Assembly (NCBI RefSeq): GCF_900109075.1
Contig: NZ_FNYS01000001.1
Location: 372,001-436,000, forward strand
Source: Myroides marinus
Lineage (GTDB): Bacteria; Bacteroidota; Bacteroidia; Flavobacteriales; Flavobacteriaceae
Reading direction: 5' to 3'
DNA length: 64,000 nt
Shown: positions 24,469-32,755 of the stretch, piece by piece
Numbering within the stretch: position 1 is the first letter of the stretch
Layout of the letters: each line of letters starts with the position of its first letter
Made by a program: the position numbers and the translations under genes
Notes under the pieces: model-generated
The model's database searches: none
Seen by the model: only the letters and a program-made list of their open reading frames with translations
What the model was told of the DNA's origin: nothing

Positions 24469-24484
24469 ACTGTAAACTGTAAAC
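24469..24484. repeat. CTGTAAA tandem heptamer
   Basis: AACTGTAAACTGTAAACT lies directly against the hemF stop codon; similar CTGTAAAC words occur at 15633-15641. Confidence 0.5.
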
Positions 24485-25389
24485 TATTTCACCCAATCAA
24501 CTGGTTTCGCTAACACCTTTAGCAGCTTCTCTTCCCAGCTACCCTCTTCTGGGTGATGGTCATATACCCACTGTACGTGTGGTGGTAAGCTCATCAGGAT
24601 AGACTCCATACGTCCATTAGTCTTTAGACCAAAAAGAGTTCCCTTATCATGTACAAGGTTAAACTCTACGTATCTACCTCTTCTTATCTCTTGCCATGTA
24701 CGATGTGCTTCACCATAAGGCAGCTCTTTTCTTCTCTCTACAATAGGTAAATACGCATCTAAGAAGCTATTACCTACTTCTGTTACGAAGTTGTACCACT
24801 GTTCCATAGACATCTCTTCTGTCGCTTCTAAACGGTCAAAGAATAGTCCACCAATACCTCGCCCTTCGTCTCTATGTGCATTCCAGAAGTATTCATCACA
24901 CTGTTTTTTATACTGTGGGTAGAAGTTAGCATTGTGCTTATCACAAGCTGTTTTACACACGGTATGGAAATGAGTAGCATCCTCATCAAATAGGTAATAA
25001 GGAGTTAAGTCTTGTCCACCTCCAAACCAAGAACGAACTACTGTTCCTTCTTTGTCATACATCTCGAAGTAACGCCAGTTAGCATGTACTGTCGGTACCA
25101 TCGGGTTAGCAGGATGAAGAACAAGCGAAAGTCCGCAAGCATAAAAATCTACGTCACCTACATTAAAGTACTTTTGCATTGCTACTGGTAGTGGTCCGTG
25201 TACAGCAGAGATATTTACTCCTCCTTTTTCGAACACATCACCATTCTCGATAACACGTGTACGACCACCTCCTCCTTCTGGGCGTTCCCATAAGTCTTGT
25301 TGGAATTTTGCTTTTCCGTCTATATCTTCAAGTCCCTTAGTAATGGTATCTTGAAGTTGTTGTATATATTGATAAAACTTTTCTTTCAT
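24484..25389 (-). CDS. hemF: Oxygen-dependent coproporphyrinogen III oxidase
   Basis: The 301-aa enzyme converts coproporphyrinogen III to protoporphyrinogen IX with two O2-dependent decarboxylations. Diagnostic blocks: 'GGGGRTRVIENGDVFEKGGVNIS', 'FGGGQDLTPYYLFDEDA', 'CDKHNANFYPQYKKQCDEYFWNAHRDEGRGIGGLFFD' in parts, and 'VEFNLVHDKGTLFGLKTNGRMESILMSLPP' near the end. Use of the aerobic enzyme fits an obligate or facultative aerobe. Cytoplasmic. It follows two small unknown genes within the haem operon. Confidence 0.95.
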   Translation of the reverse strand: MKEKFYQYIQQLQDTITKGLEDIDGKAKFQQDLWERPEGGGGRTRVIENGDVFEKGGVNISAVHGPLPVAMQKYFNVGDVDFYACGLSLVLHPANPMVPTVHANWRYFEMYDKEGTVVRSWFGGGQDLTPYYLFDEDATHFHTVCKTACDKHNANFYPQYKKQCDEYFWNAHRDEGRGIGGLFFDRLEATEEMSMEQWYNFVTEVGNSFLDAYLPIVERRKELPYGEAHRTWQEIRRGRYVEFNLVHDKGTLFGLKTNGRMESILMSLPPHVQWVYDHHPEEGSWEEKLLKVLAKPVDWVK

Positions 25390-25430
25390 AATTAATTGAT
25401 ACTACTGAAGTGAATTTAATAGCAACAGGT

Positions 25431-25727
25431 CTACCAATAAGGTCTAAGGCTATAAAGTATGACTGCAATAATTAAGGATATTCCTACGAGCTTAGTAAGC
25501 GTACTAAACTGATAAGTATTTGTCGTCTTCTCTACTCTATTGATTATAAATAACAGCAAATATGCTATTGTGGTATAAATCAAGAAGAATATAGGGGCAA
25601 GATAATAGGCAAGTATATTCATCACTACATGCTCGCTTCTATTCTGAGAATAAAAAGAGGTGTACACTGCATAGACTGTTAATAGGTTAATACAGCTGTA
25701 TAGAATGAACAAGCCTTTTCTTACCAT
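25431..25727 (-). CDS. Small membrane protein in haem operon
   Basis: The 98-aa protein has three predicted membrane helices (about residues 5-24, 36-61 and 74-95) and few charged residues. No family is recognised. It lies 18 bases after the gene at 25746 and about 40 before hemF, all co-oriented, so it is probably co-transcribed with haem genes. Whether it acts in haem metabolism is unknown. Confidence 0.65.
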   Translation of the reverse strand: MVRKGLFILYSCINLLTVYAVYTSFYSQNRSEHVVMNILAYYLAPIFFLIYTTIAYLLLFIINRVEKTTNTYQFSTLTKLVGISLIIAVILYSLRPYW

Positions 25728-25745
25728 AGACGATATAAGGATATA

Positions 25746-26105
25746 TTATAAACGACTAATCTTAGTCATAATATCAAATGAGAATGCTTTGCTCTCATTC
25801 TGTATAAACTGGTATAGTACTTTTGCTTTTGCTTTAAATGATGGTTCTGTAGCTGACCATTTCACTAAAATATCTGTGAACTGTTCCATGTGATCCCATC
25901 CAAAGTTAAAACGACGAATATGAAGAGGTAATTCTTCTGCAGATATAGCTAATAGTTCTTGATAATTAAGTCCTATTTTCTTTAGTTCTTCGTCTAAACT
26001 TTCTATGAATAATGCATCTTCTGGAGTAAATCCTATAGAAGATAACTTTTGTACGATAGAATCTATACGTCTATCTTCTTCACTCTTTGTTCCTTTGTTT
26101 AACAT
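25746..26105 (-). CDS. Unknown 119-aa protein in haem operon
   Basis: The cytoplasmic, Glu/Lys-rich, largely helical protein has no known motif. 'MLNKGTKSEEDRRIDSIVQK' and 'EELPLHIRRFNFGWDHMEQF' are seen. It lies between hemE and hemF, separated from hemE by an imperfect hairpin (26127-26158). Operon position suggests a connection to haem synthesis, or simply hitch-hiking. Confidence 0.6.
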   Translation of the reverse strand: MLNKGTKSEEDRRIDSIVQKLSSIGFTPEDALFIESLDEELKKIGLNYQELLAISAEELPLHIRRFNFGWDHMEQFTDILVKWSATEPSFKAKAKVLYQFIQNESKAFSFDIMTKISRL

Positions 26106-26171
26106 GGGCCAAATGATATAAAAAAACAGAAAAGCCTACGTTATAATTCGGCAGGCCTTTCTGTCAATATT

Positions 26172-27200
26172 TTACTTGTGTTCGTATTCTTTCACTGCTT
26201 CGATAAACGCTTTTGCGTGATCTACTGGAATATGAGGTAAAATACCGTGACCTAAGTTAACGATATACTTATCCTTACCGAATGAATCGATCATCTCATG
26301 TACCATCTTTTTGATAGTTGGGATTGGAGACATTAGACGGCTTGGGTCAAAGTTACCTTGTAATGTAATGTTTCCTCCTGTAAATAAACGAGCGTTTTGT
26401 GGGCTACAAGTCCAATCTACTCCTAATGCAGAAGCTTTTGATTTAGCCATTTCTGGCAATGCAAACCAACATCCTTTACCGAATACGATAACTGGAGTGA
26501 TATCTGCTAATGCTTCTACAATCTGGTTGATATATTGCCAAGAGAACTCTTGATAGTCTGTTGGAGACAACATTCCTCCCCAAGAGTCAAATATTTGAAC
26601 AGCATTTACTCCTGCTTTTACCTTCTCTTTAAGGTATAAAATAGTAGTATCTGTAATTTTTTGTAATAATGAGTGTGCTGCAATAGGATCAGAGAAACAC
26701 ATTCCTTTCGCTAAGTCAAAGCTCTTAGAACCTTTCCCTTCTACTGCATAACAAAAGATAGTCCAAGGAGAACCTGCAAAACCGATCAATGGCACTTCAT
26801 CGTTTAGCATTTCTTTCGTTACTTTAATAGCATCCATTACGTATCCTAATGTCTCTTCGATATTAGGTACGATAACTTGCTCTACATCTTTAGCAGAACG
26901 AATAGGATTAGGCACCCATGGTCCTACTCCTGGTCTCATTTCTACATCAATGTTCATAGCTTGAGGTACAACTAAAATATCTGAGAATAAAATAGCAGCA
27001 TCTGGTTTTACGATACGAATAGGTTGTACTGTAATCTCAGCTGCGATTTCAGGCATTCTACAACGTGTAAAAAAATCATACTTATCTCTTAATTCGCGAA
27101 ACTCTGGTAAATATCTACCTGCTTGACGCATCATCCATACAGGTGGTCTCTCTACTGTTTCACCTTTTAACGCTCTTAAGAATAAATCATTTTTAATCAT
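26172..27200 (-). CDS. hemE: Uroporphyrinogen decarboxylase
   Basis: The 342-aa enzyme removes four acetate carboxyls from uroporphyrinogen III to give coproporphyrinogen III, without a cofactor. Seen: the N-terminal signature '[18 protein letters not shown]', '[16 protein letters not shown]' with the catalytic Asp, '[20 protein letters not shown]' and C-terminal '[18 protein letters not shown]'. Cytoplasmic. It follows hemD in the haem operon. Confidence 0.95.
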   Translation of the reverse strand: MIKNDLFLRALKGETVERPPVWMMRQAGRYLPEFRELRDKYDFFTRCRMPEIAAEITVQPIRIVKPDAAILFSDILVVPQAMNIDVEMRPGVGPWVPNPIRSAKDVEQVIVPNIEETLGYVMDAIKVTKEMLNDEVPLIGFAGSPWTIFCYAVEGKGSKSFDLAKGMCFSDPIAAHSLLQKITDTTILYLKEKVKAGVNAVQIFDSWGGMLSPTDYQEFSWQYINQIVEALADITPVIVFGKGCWFALPEMAKSKASALGVDWTCSPQNARLFTGGNITLQGNFDPSRLMSPIPTIKKMVHEMIDSFGKDKYIVNLGHGILPHIPVDHAKAFIEAVKEYEHK

Positions 27201-27237
27201 TTCTTTTCGATTTTAGTACGTCAATTTTTAGCTGACT

Positions 27238-27903
27238 CTATTTATAATAATCCACACAAGCTTGTAATGTAGCCTCCACAGTAGGTTGCTTCGCAATTAC
27301 AATATTCTGTGTAACTCCTTTTAATGGTTCTGCTGTAGTTTCTCCTATACAGAAGCACACTTCTGTAGTAATGCTGTTCTGCTGAAGATAACTCTCTATA
27401 GCCGAAGGGCTGTAAAAGCACAATCCTTCTATCTTTTGTTCATTCTTTATCGGATTAAGTACAGTCTGATATACTGTAAACTCATTAAAGACAACTCCAT
27501 TCGCTCTAAATGCATCTGGTAATAAGTCTCTTCTGATACTTCCGCTAAAGAATGTTATCTCTTTGTCTTTAAAGTCTTGAATAATAATTGGTGCCAGCTC
27601 TTTAGCATAATGTGCCCAAGCAACTACTTCCCAACCATTCTCTTCAAGTAACTCCTTTGTCTTTATCCCTACACATAAAGCTGGTTTATTACTAAGAGTA
27701 TCTCTATATCCCTGACTAATGACACTCTTTACAGCATTCTGACTTGTAAACAGTACATAGTCATATACTGCGTCTAAATCAAATACTAAGTGTTCTGTCA
27801 AGATATAGTCTTGCTCTAATAATTTCACCTCCCCTAAAGCTACAGCGTCTAACACACTCGCTTTAATCTTACGTGTCGATAAAACAGTTGGACTAAAAGA
27901 CAT
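27238..27903 (-). CDS. hemD: Uroporphyrinogen-III synthase
   Basis: The 221-aa protein cyclises and inverts ring D of hydroxymethylbilane to uroporphyrinogen III. The family is poorly conserved; here 'VLSTRKIK', 'DYVLFTSQNAVKSV', 'CVGIKTKELLEENGWE' and 'LCFYSPSAIESYL' fit the two-lobed fold, and the position between hemC and hemE confirms it. The start lies 2 bases from the hemC stop, so translation is likely coupled. Confidence 0.85.
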   Translation of the reverse strand: MSFSPTVLSTRKIKASVLDAVALGEVKLLEQDYILTEHLVFDLDAVYDYVLFTSQNAVKSVISQGYRDTLSNKPALCVGIKTKELLEENGWEVVAWAHYAKELAPIIIQDFKDKEITFFSGSIRRDLLPDAFRANGVVFNEFTVYQTVLNPIKNEQKIEGLCFYSPSAIESYLQQNSITTEVCFCIGETTAEPLKGVTQNIVIAKQPTVEATLQACVDYYK

Positions 27904-27904
27904 T

Positions 27905-28834
27905 TTATTTTTTTAATTGTTGGCGTAGTGTTTCCATTAATTCACTACCACCGTTCTCAAGAATTTCTTTAGCGGCGAAGAAACCAAGCTTCTTCCACTC
28001 TGCAATATCAACTACCTTAGTCACTTCAAACTTCTCTTTACCATCTAAAGAGAACAATACCCCTTTAAAGTTAATAGTATCGTCGTGATCATTATATGTA
28101 GCTAATGCTCCAATAGGTGCAGTACATCCTCCTTCAAGTGTTCTTAAGAATTGTCTTTCGATATATGTAGTCATCTCTGTTTCATAATCGTTTAACTGAG
28201 CTACTGCGTCTAATGCGAAGTTATCATCAGCATTAACTACTACTACCATAGCTCCCTGTGCAGGTGCAGGTATCATCCAGTCAAGATTAATAAAATTAGA
28301 TGGTTTCTTTTTAATACGATCTAAACCAGCAGAAGCGAAGATTGCTCCTTTCCAGTCGCTGTTTTCAAGTTTCTCCATACGAGTATTTACATTTCCTCGT
28401 AGGTCCACTGTTGTATGTTTAGGGAAGCGGTTTAACCACTGTGCTTTACGTCTTAAACTTCCTGTAGCCACTACAGCTTCAGCGTCTTCAGACATAAATG
28501 AAGTATCTCCTTTATGTAATAAGATATCAACTGTATTAGCACGCTTAAGAACAGCTCCTTGTACAATACCTTGTGGTAGAGCCGTTGGTACATCTTTCAT
28601 CGAATGCACTGCGATATCTACCTCTTTTTTAATCATTGCCACATCTAGAGTCTTAGTAAAGATTCCTGTGATACCCATTTCATAAAGCGGCTTATCTAAC
28701 ACTAAGTCTCCTGTTGATTTTACAGGTACTAACTCTGTTTTATATCCTAATTTCTGAAGAGATTGTTCTACAGTCTTTGCTTGCCACATTGCTAGTTCAC
28801 TATCACGTGTACCAATACGAATTATTCTATCCAT
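27905..28834 (-). CDS. hemC: Porphobilinogen deaminase (hydroxymethylbilane synthase)
   Basis: The 309-aa enzyme polymerises four porphobilinogen units on a dipyrromethane cofactor. Seen: 'IGTRDSELAMWQA' at the N-terminus, 'VHSMKDVPT', 'GSLRRKAQWLNRFP', 'DLRGNVNTRMEKL', 'APAQGAM', and the cofactor-attachment Cys in 'LEGGCTAPIGA'. It is one base from hemA. Cytoplasmic. Confidence 0.95.
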   Translation of the reverse strand: MDRIIRIGTRDSELAMWQAKTVEQSLQKLGYKTELVPVKSTGDLVLDKPLYEMGITGIFTKTLDVAMIKKEVDIAVHSMKDVPTALPQGIVQGAVLKRANTVDILLHKGDTSFMSEDAEAVVATGSLRRKAQWLNRFPKHTTVDLRGNVNTRMEKLENSDWKGAIFASAGLDRIKKKPSNFINLDWMIPAPAQGAMVVVVNADDNFALDAVAQLNDYETEMTTYIERQFLRTLEGGCTAPIGALATYNDHDDTINFKGVLFSLDGKEKFEVTKVVDIAEWKKLGFFAAKEILENGGSELMETLRQQLKK

Positions 28835-28835
28835 T

Positions 28836-30086
28836 TTAATTTGATTCTATATGAAACACTTTTTCTATCCATTCTATACTTTGATCCACTACAGTATCTT
28901 CATGACGAAGATGATTTGCAAACTGTGTAGTGATCTTTTGTATGATGCGCATACTGATTAACTCAGCCTGCTCTGAATCAAAATTATCATATTTCTTCTT
29001 ATGATAGTCTAATTCTCCATCTTTTATCTGCTCTAACTTAGTTTTTAAAGCATGTATAGTAGGTGCGAACTTTCTCATTTTAGTCCAAGCAATAAACTCA
29101 GACATAATTTCTTCAATGATTTCTTCTGCTTGAGGGATAAACTCTCTTCTTCTCTCAATTGTCTTATCAGTCATTTGAGACAAGTAATCTAAATGGATTA
29201 ACTCCACTCCTTCTATTTCAGTTACATTCTCACTAACATTCTTAGGAATAGATAAATCTAATATTACTAGAGGTTTATTAAGGTTTAAAAGTGCTTTATC
29301 AACAGTTGGTTTCTGTGCCCCTGTCGCTACGATAAGTACATCTGATTTGCGTATCTCTGTTTGCAAGTCAGCATAATCTTTTACAATAAGGTTAAACTTA
29401 CCTGCTACTTCTAAAGCTCTTTCTTTAGTACGGTTAATAAGTGTGATATGATCATTCTTAGTGTGCTTCACTAGGTTCTCACATGTATTTCTACCTATTT
29501 TACCAGTTCCGAACAACAAGATATTCTTATTAGAGATATCCTCCACGTGATCCATAATATACTGCACAGACGCAAACGATACAGAAGTAGCCCCTGAACT
29601 AAGCTCAGTCTCATTCTTGATACGTTTACTAGCCTGGATAACAGCATTTACAAGTCTTTCAAAATAGTTAGAAGTCAACCCTTTCTCTTTTGCTAAGTAG
29701 AATGCATTCTTAATCTGACTAATAATCTCAAAGTCTCCTAAGATCTGACTATCTAGTCCTGTACCCACTCTAAATAAATGTTCGATAGCTTCTCTAGTCT
29801 TATATACATAGGCTACATTGCGGAAATCATCCACTGTACCATTACTATTATCACAAAGAAGCTTAATAAGCTCAAAAGGGTGTTGTGCGAAACCAAATAT
29901 CTCAGTTCTGTTACATGTAGATATAACAATCAAACTTTCTATTCCCTCATTTTTAGCTTGAGTTAATAGATTGTCTTTGGCCTCATCACTTAGACTAAAC
30001 TTACCTCGCATCTCAGCATCCGCTTTCTTATAACTTAATCCTACCGCATAAAAAGTTGCAGGTTTAGTCTTATCTATTTTGTCCAT
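28836..30086 (-). CDS. hemA: Glutamyl-tRNA reductase
   Basis: The 416-aa enzyme makes the first committed step of C5-pathway haem synthesis, reducing glutamyl-tRNA to glutamate-1-semialdehyde. Seen: the catalytic Cys in 'VISTCNRTEIFGF' (about residues 53-65), 'GLDSQILGDFEIISQIK', the NADPH-binding motif 'LLFGTGKIGRNTCENL', and a C-terminal helical dimerisation domain. First gene of the haem operon; the next step (hemL) is not in the window. It is divergent from the AraC-type regulator gene. Confidence 0.95.
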   Translation of the reverse strand: MDKIDKTKPATFYAVGLSYKKADAEMRGKFSLSDEAKDNLLTQAKNEGIESLIVISTCNRTEIFGFAQHPFELIKLLCDNSNGTVDDFRNVAYVYKTREAIEHLFRVGTGLDSQILGDFEIISQIKNAFYLAKEKGLTSNYFERLVNAVIQASKRIKNETELSSGATSVSFASVQYIMDHVEDISNKNILLFGTGKIGRNTCENLVKHTKNDHITLINRTKERALEVAGKFNLIVKDYADLQTEIRKSDVLIVATGAQKPTVDKALLNLNKPLVILDLSIPKNVSENVTEIEGVELIHLDYLSQMTDKTIERRREFIPQAEEIIEEIMSEFIAWTKMRKFAPTIHALKTKLEQIKDGELDYHKKKYDNFDSEQAELISMRIIQKITTQFANHLRHEDTVVDQSIEWIEKVFHIESN

Positions 30087-30135
30087 ACACAGAGTTAATT
30101 CAAAAAAGTAAACAAATTTAAGATTAAAGAATTGA

Positions 30136-30143
30136 CAAAAGTA
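30136..30143 (-). promoter_or_regulatory. -7 element of the hemA operon
   Basis: TACTTTTG on the minus strand, 49 bases before the ATG. It is back to back with the hemH-side promoter. Confidence 0.55.
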
Positions 30144-30193
30144 ACGCTAGAAGGACTATTTATATCGCTAGATGATTTCTCAAAAAAAAAGCA

Positions 30194-30223
30194 TTGCATT
30201 TCATTATAATACAGTACATTTGC
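30194..30223 (+). promoter_or_regulatory. Promoter of the AraC-hemH-hemJ operon
   Basis: TTG (30194-30196), an 18-base spacer, then TACATTTGC (30215-30223): a near-consensus Bacteroidota promoter. The leader is about 90 bases. Confidence 0.65.
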
Positions 30224-30317
30224 AACAATCACAAGGGTTAAGAGATGGCTTATATAGAATAATTCTAAATAAAAAGTAACCAAATAAGTTTAACCATGTG
30301 AACCAAAAAATAACGCT

Positions 30318-31190
30318 ATGAGTCCAACGGAAGAAATTATAATTGACGATAACTTTTCGATGTTAAGGTTCGAGAATAACCTTAATGAGAATATCACTTT
30401 TCAAAGAGAAATGGGAACTGATGTTATTCAGTTTTACTTTGGATTAAAAGGTTCGGCTAAATTCTTATTTAGTGAAGGAGCCTACTCTCTTCCTTTAAAT
30501 GAAGAAAAGTTCTTAATTCTATACAATCCTCAAAAACAACTTCCCGTTCATCTGGAGATAACTCCTAATACTTGGATCATAAGCATCCTTATCTCAATCA
30601 AAAAGTTTCACGCTTTATTCTCAACAGAAGCTGAGTTCATCGGTTTCTTGATGGGAGAAAACAGAGATAAGAAGTACTACTCTGAAGAAGACATCACTCC
30701 TTCTATGGCTATAGTTCTTAACCAACTGTTTAACTTCTATATGAACCCAACCATTAAGAAGTTATATTATACTGGTAAAACATATGAGCTATTAAGTCTT
30801 CTATTTAATCAAAACGAAGACCAAAACATAGAAAACTGCCCTTTCTTATCTGATGAAGACGATGTAGTAAAGATTAAGAAAGCTAAGGACATTATTATTA
30901 GTAAAATGGCAGAACCACCTACGCTACAGGAGTTAGCAGACACAGTAGGCATTAATATTAAAAAATTAAAACTGGGCTTTAAACAGATATATGGAGATTC
31001 TGTATTCAGTTTCTTATTCGACTATAAGATGGAATACGCACGCAAACTTCTAGATAATGGCAACTACAATGTAAACGAAGTAGGACTAAAGATCGGATAC
31101 AGTTCGGCGAGTCACTTCATTGCAGCCTTTAAAAAGAAGTTTGGTACTACACCAAAGAAATATCTAATGTCCCTTAACACAAATAACTAA
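30318..31190 (+). CDS. AraC-family transcriptional regulator beside haem genes
   Basis: The 290-aa protein has an N-terminal ligand-type domain and a C-terminal double helix-turn-helix (about residues 190-285): 'PPTLQELADTVGINIKKLKLGFKQIYG' in parts, then 'VNEVGLKIGYSSASHFIAAFKKKFGTTPKKY', the AraC signature. This layout is shared with PchR-like iron/siderophore regulators. Placed between the divergent hemA and hemH operons, it is the obvious candidate for controlling them; the ligand (iron, haem or a porphyrin) is inference. Confidence 0.88.
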   Translation: MSPTEEIIIDDNFSMLRFENNLNENITFQREMGTDVIQFYFGLKGSAKFLFSEGAYSLPLNEEKFLILYNPQKQLPVHLEITPNTWIISILISIKKFHALFSTEAEFIGFLMGENRDKKYYSEEDITPSMAIVLNQLFNFYMNPTIKKLYYTGKTYELLSLLFNQNEDQNIENCPFLSDEDDVVKIKKAKDIIISKMAEPPTLQELADTVGINIKKLKLGFKQIYGDSVFSFLFDYKMEYARKLLDNGNYNVNEVGLKIGYSSASHFIAAFKKKFGTTPKKYLMSLNTNN

Positions 31191-31194
31191 ACTC

Positions 31195-32211
31195 ATGCAA
31201 GGTATATTATTAGTAAACCTAGGTTCTCCAAAGAGCCCAACAGCAAAAGATGTAAAACCATATTTAGGTGAATTCCTAATGGATGAAAGAGTAATCGACA
31301 TGCCTTACATCCTGCGTTATCTATTAGTAAAAGGAATTATATTAAATACAAGACCTAAGAAATCTGCCGAAGCTTACTCTAAAATATGGTGGGAAGAAGG
31401 TTCGCCTCTTATCGTAATCTCAGAACGCCAACAAAAGAAAGTACAGGCTAAAGTAGATATCCCTGTAGCACTAGCAATGCGCTATGGAGAACCATCTATC
31501 AAAACAGGACTTCAGGAATTAAAGGACAAAGGAATAGATGATGTATTAATGATACCTCTATATCCTCAATTTGCTATGGCTACTACAGAGACTATAGATG
31601 TACTAGCAGAAGAGGTGAGAAAACAATATTTTCCTCAGATGAAAGTAACTAGCTTTCCTGCATTCTACAACAAAAAAGAATATGTAAATGCGTTAGCACA
31701 TACCATACAGAATCACTTAAAAGGATATGACTATGACCATATTGTCTTCTCTTATCACGGAGTACCAGAAAGACATATCAGAAAATCGGATGTAACTAAA
31801 GGACATTGTACAATAGATGGTACATGTTGTCAAACTGCCTCTAAAGCACATGACTTCTGTTACAGACACCAATGTTTAGAAACAACAAGACAAGTAGTAG
31901 AGAAACTAAACATCCCTGCAGACAAATACACTAACTCATTCCAGTCTAGATTAGGAATGGACAAATGGCTACAACCGCCTACTGATGCTACTGTAAATGG
32001 ATTAGCTGAGAGAGGTATCAAGAAACTAGCAGTAGTAACTCCTGCTTTTGTCGCTGACTGTTTAGAAACACTTGAAGAAATAGGAATGGAAGCTCACGAT
32101 GAGTTCTTAAAGCACGGTGGTGAAGAATTTAGAACTATCCCATGTATGAATGACGATGATATGTGGATAGACGCTATGGTTACTTGGATTAAAGAATGGC
32201 AAAATAGATAG
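31195..32211 (+). CDS. hemH: Ferrochelatase
   Basis: The 338-aa enzyme inserts Fe2+ into protoporphyrin IX. Seen: 'GILLVNLGSPKSP' at the N-terminus, the catalytic-His region 'FSYHGVPERHI', 'NSFQSRLGMDKWLQPPTD', and 'FVADCLETLEEIGMEA' with the conserved Glu. Cys-rich 'GHCTIDGTCC' follows the His region. It starts 4 bases after the regulator gene and precedes hemJ by 4 bases: a tight operon. Confidence 0.95.
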   Translation: MQGILLVNLGSPKSPTAKDVKPYLGEFLMDERVIDMPYILRYLLVKGIILNTRPKKSAEAYSKIWWEEGSPLIVISERQQKKVQAKVDIPVALAMRYGEPSIKTGLQELKDKGIDDVLMIPLYPQFAMATTETIDVLAEEVRKQYFPQMKVTSFPAFYNKKEYVNALAHTIQNHLKGYDYDHIVFSYHGVPERHIRKSDVTKGHCTIDGTCCQTASKAHDFCYRHQCLETTRQVVEKLNIPADKYTNSFQSRLGMDKWLQPPTDATVNGLAERGIKKLAVVTPAFVADCLETLEEIGMEAHDEFLKHGGEEFRTIPCMNDDDMWIDAMVTWIKEWQNR

Positions 32212-32215
32212 TATT

Positions 32216-32755
32216 ATGTTATACCTATATTTAAAAGCATTACACATTATATTTATAGTTTGTTGGTTTGCAGGATTATTCTACATCGTGCGTTTATTTG
32301 TGTATTACTCCGAGACTAAAGATATGCCAAAATTGCAATCTAATATCCTTAGAGACCAATACACCATTATGACTAACCGATTGTGGAATATTATTACCTG
32401 GCCAGCAGCTGTATTAGCAACTGCTTTTGGTATATGGATGATAATAGAAATGCCTGCATGGCTAAGTCAACCATGGATGCATGTAAAACTATTGTCTGTA
32501 GTACTGCTAATCGCTTATCACTTAAAATGTCATCAGTTCGTTAAGCAAATAAACAGCAGAACAATGACAAAAACATCTTCCTTTTTTAGAATTTGGAATG
32601 AAGGAGCAACCCTTATTTTATTTTCTGTAGTATTTTTAGTAATTTTAAAAAGTACTTTTAATTGGATATTTGGTGTAGTGGGATTAGTAGGACTATCGGT
32701 ACTATTAATGCTAGGAATACGCCTCTACAAACGAATACGCGATAGCAGAAAATAA
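32216..32755 (+). CDS. hemJ: Protoporphyrinogen IX oxidase, HemJ type
   Basis: The 179-aa protein has about four membrane helices. HemJ features are seen: His near residue 10 in 'LKALHIIFIVCWFAGLFY', 'LRDQYTIMTNRLWNIITWPA', and a conserved Lys in 'WMHVKLLSVVLLIAYH'. It oxidises protoporphyrinogen IX to protoporphyrin IX at the membrane, replacing HemG or HemY, neither of which is present here. Its stop codon overlaps the histidine kinase start by one base. Confidence 0.88.
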   Translation: MLYLYLKALHIIFIVCWFAGLFYIVRLFVYYSETKDMPKLQSNILRDQYTIMTNRLWNIITWPAAVLATAFGIWMIIEMPAWLSQPWMHVKLLSVVLLIAYHLKCHQFVKQINSRTMTKTSSFFRIWNEGATLILFSVVFLVILKSTFNWIFGVVGLVGLSVLLMLGIRLYKRIRDSRK

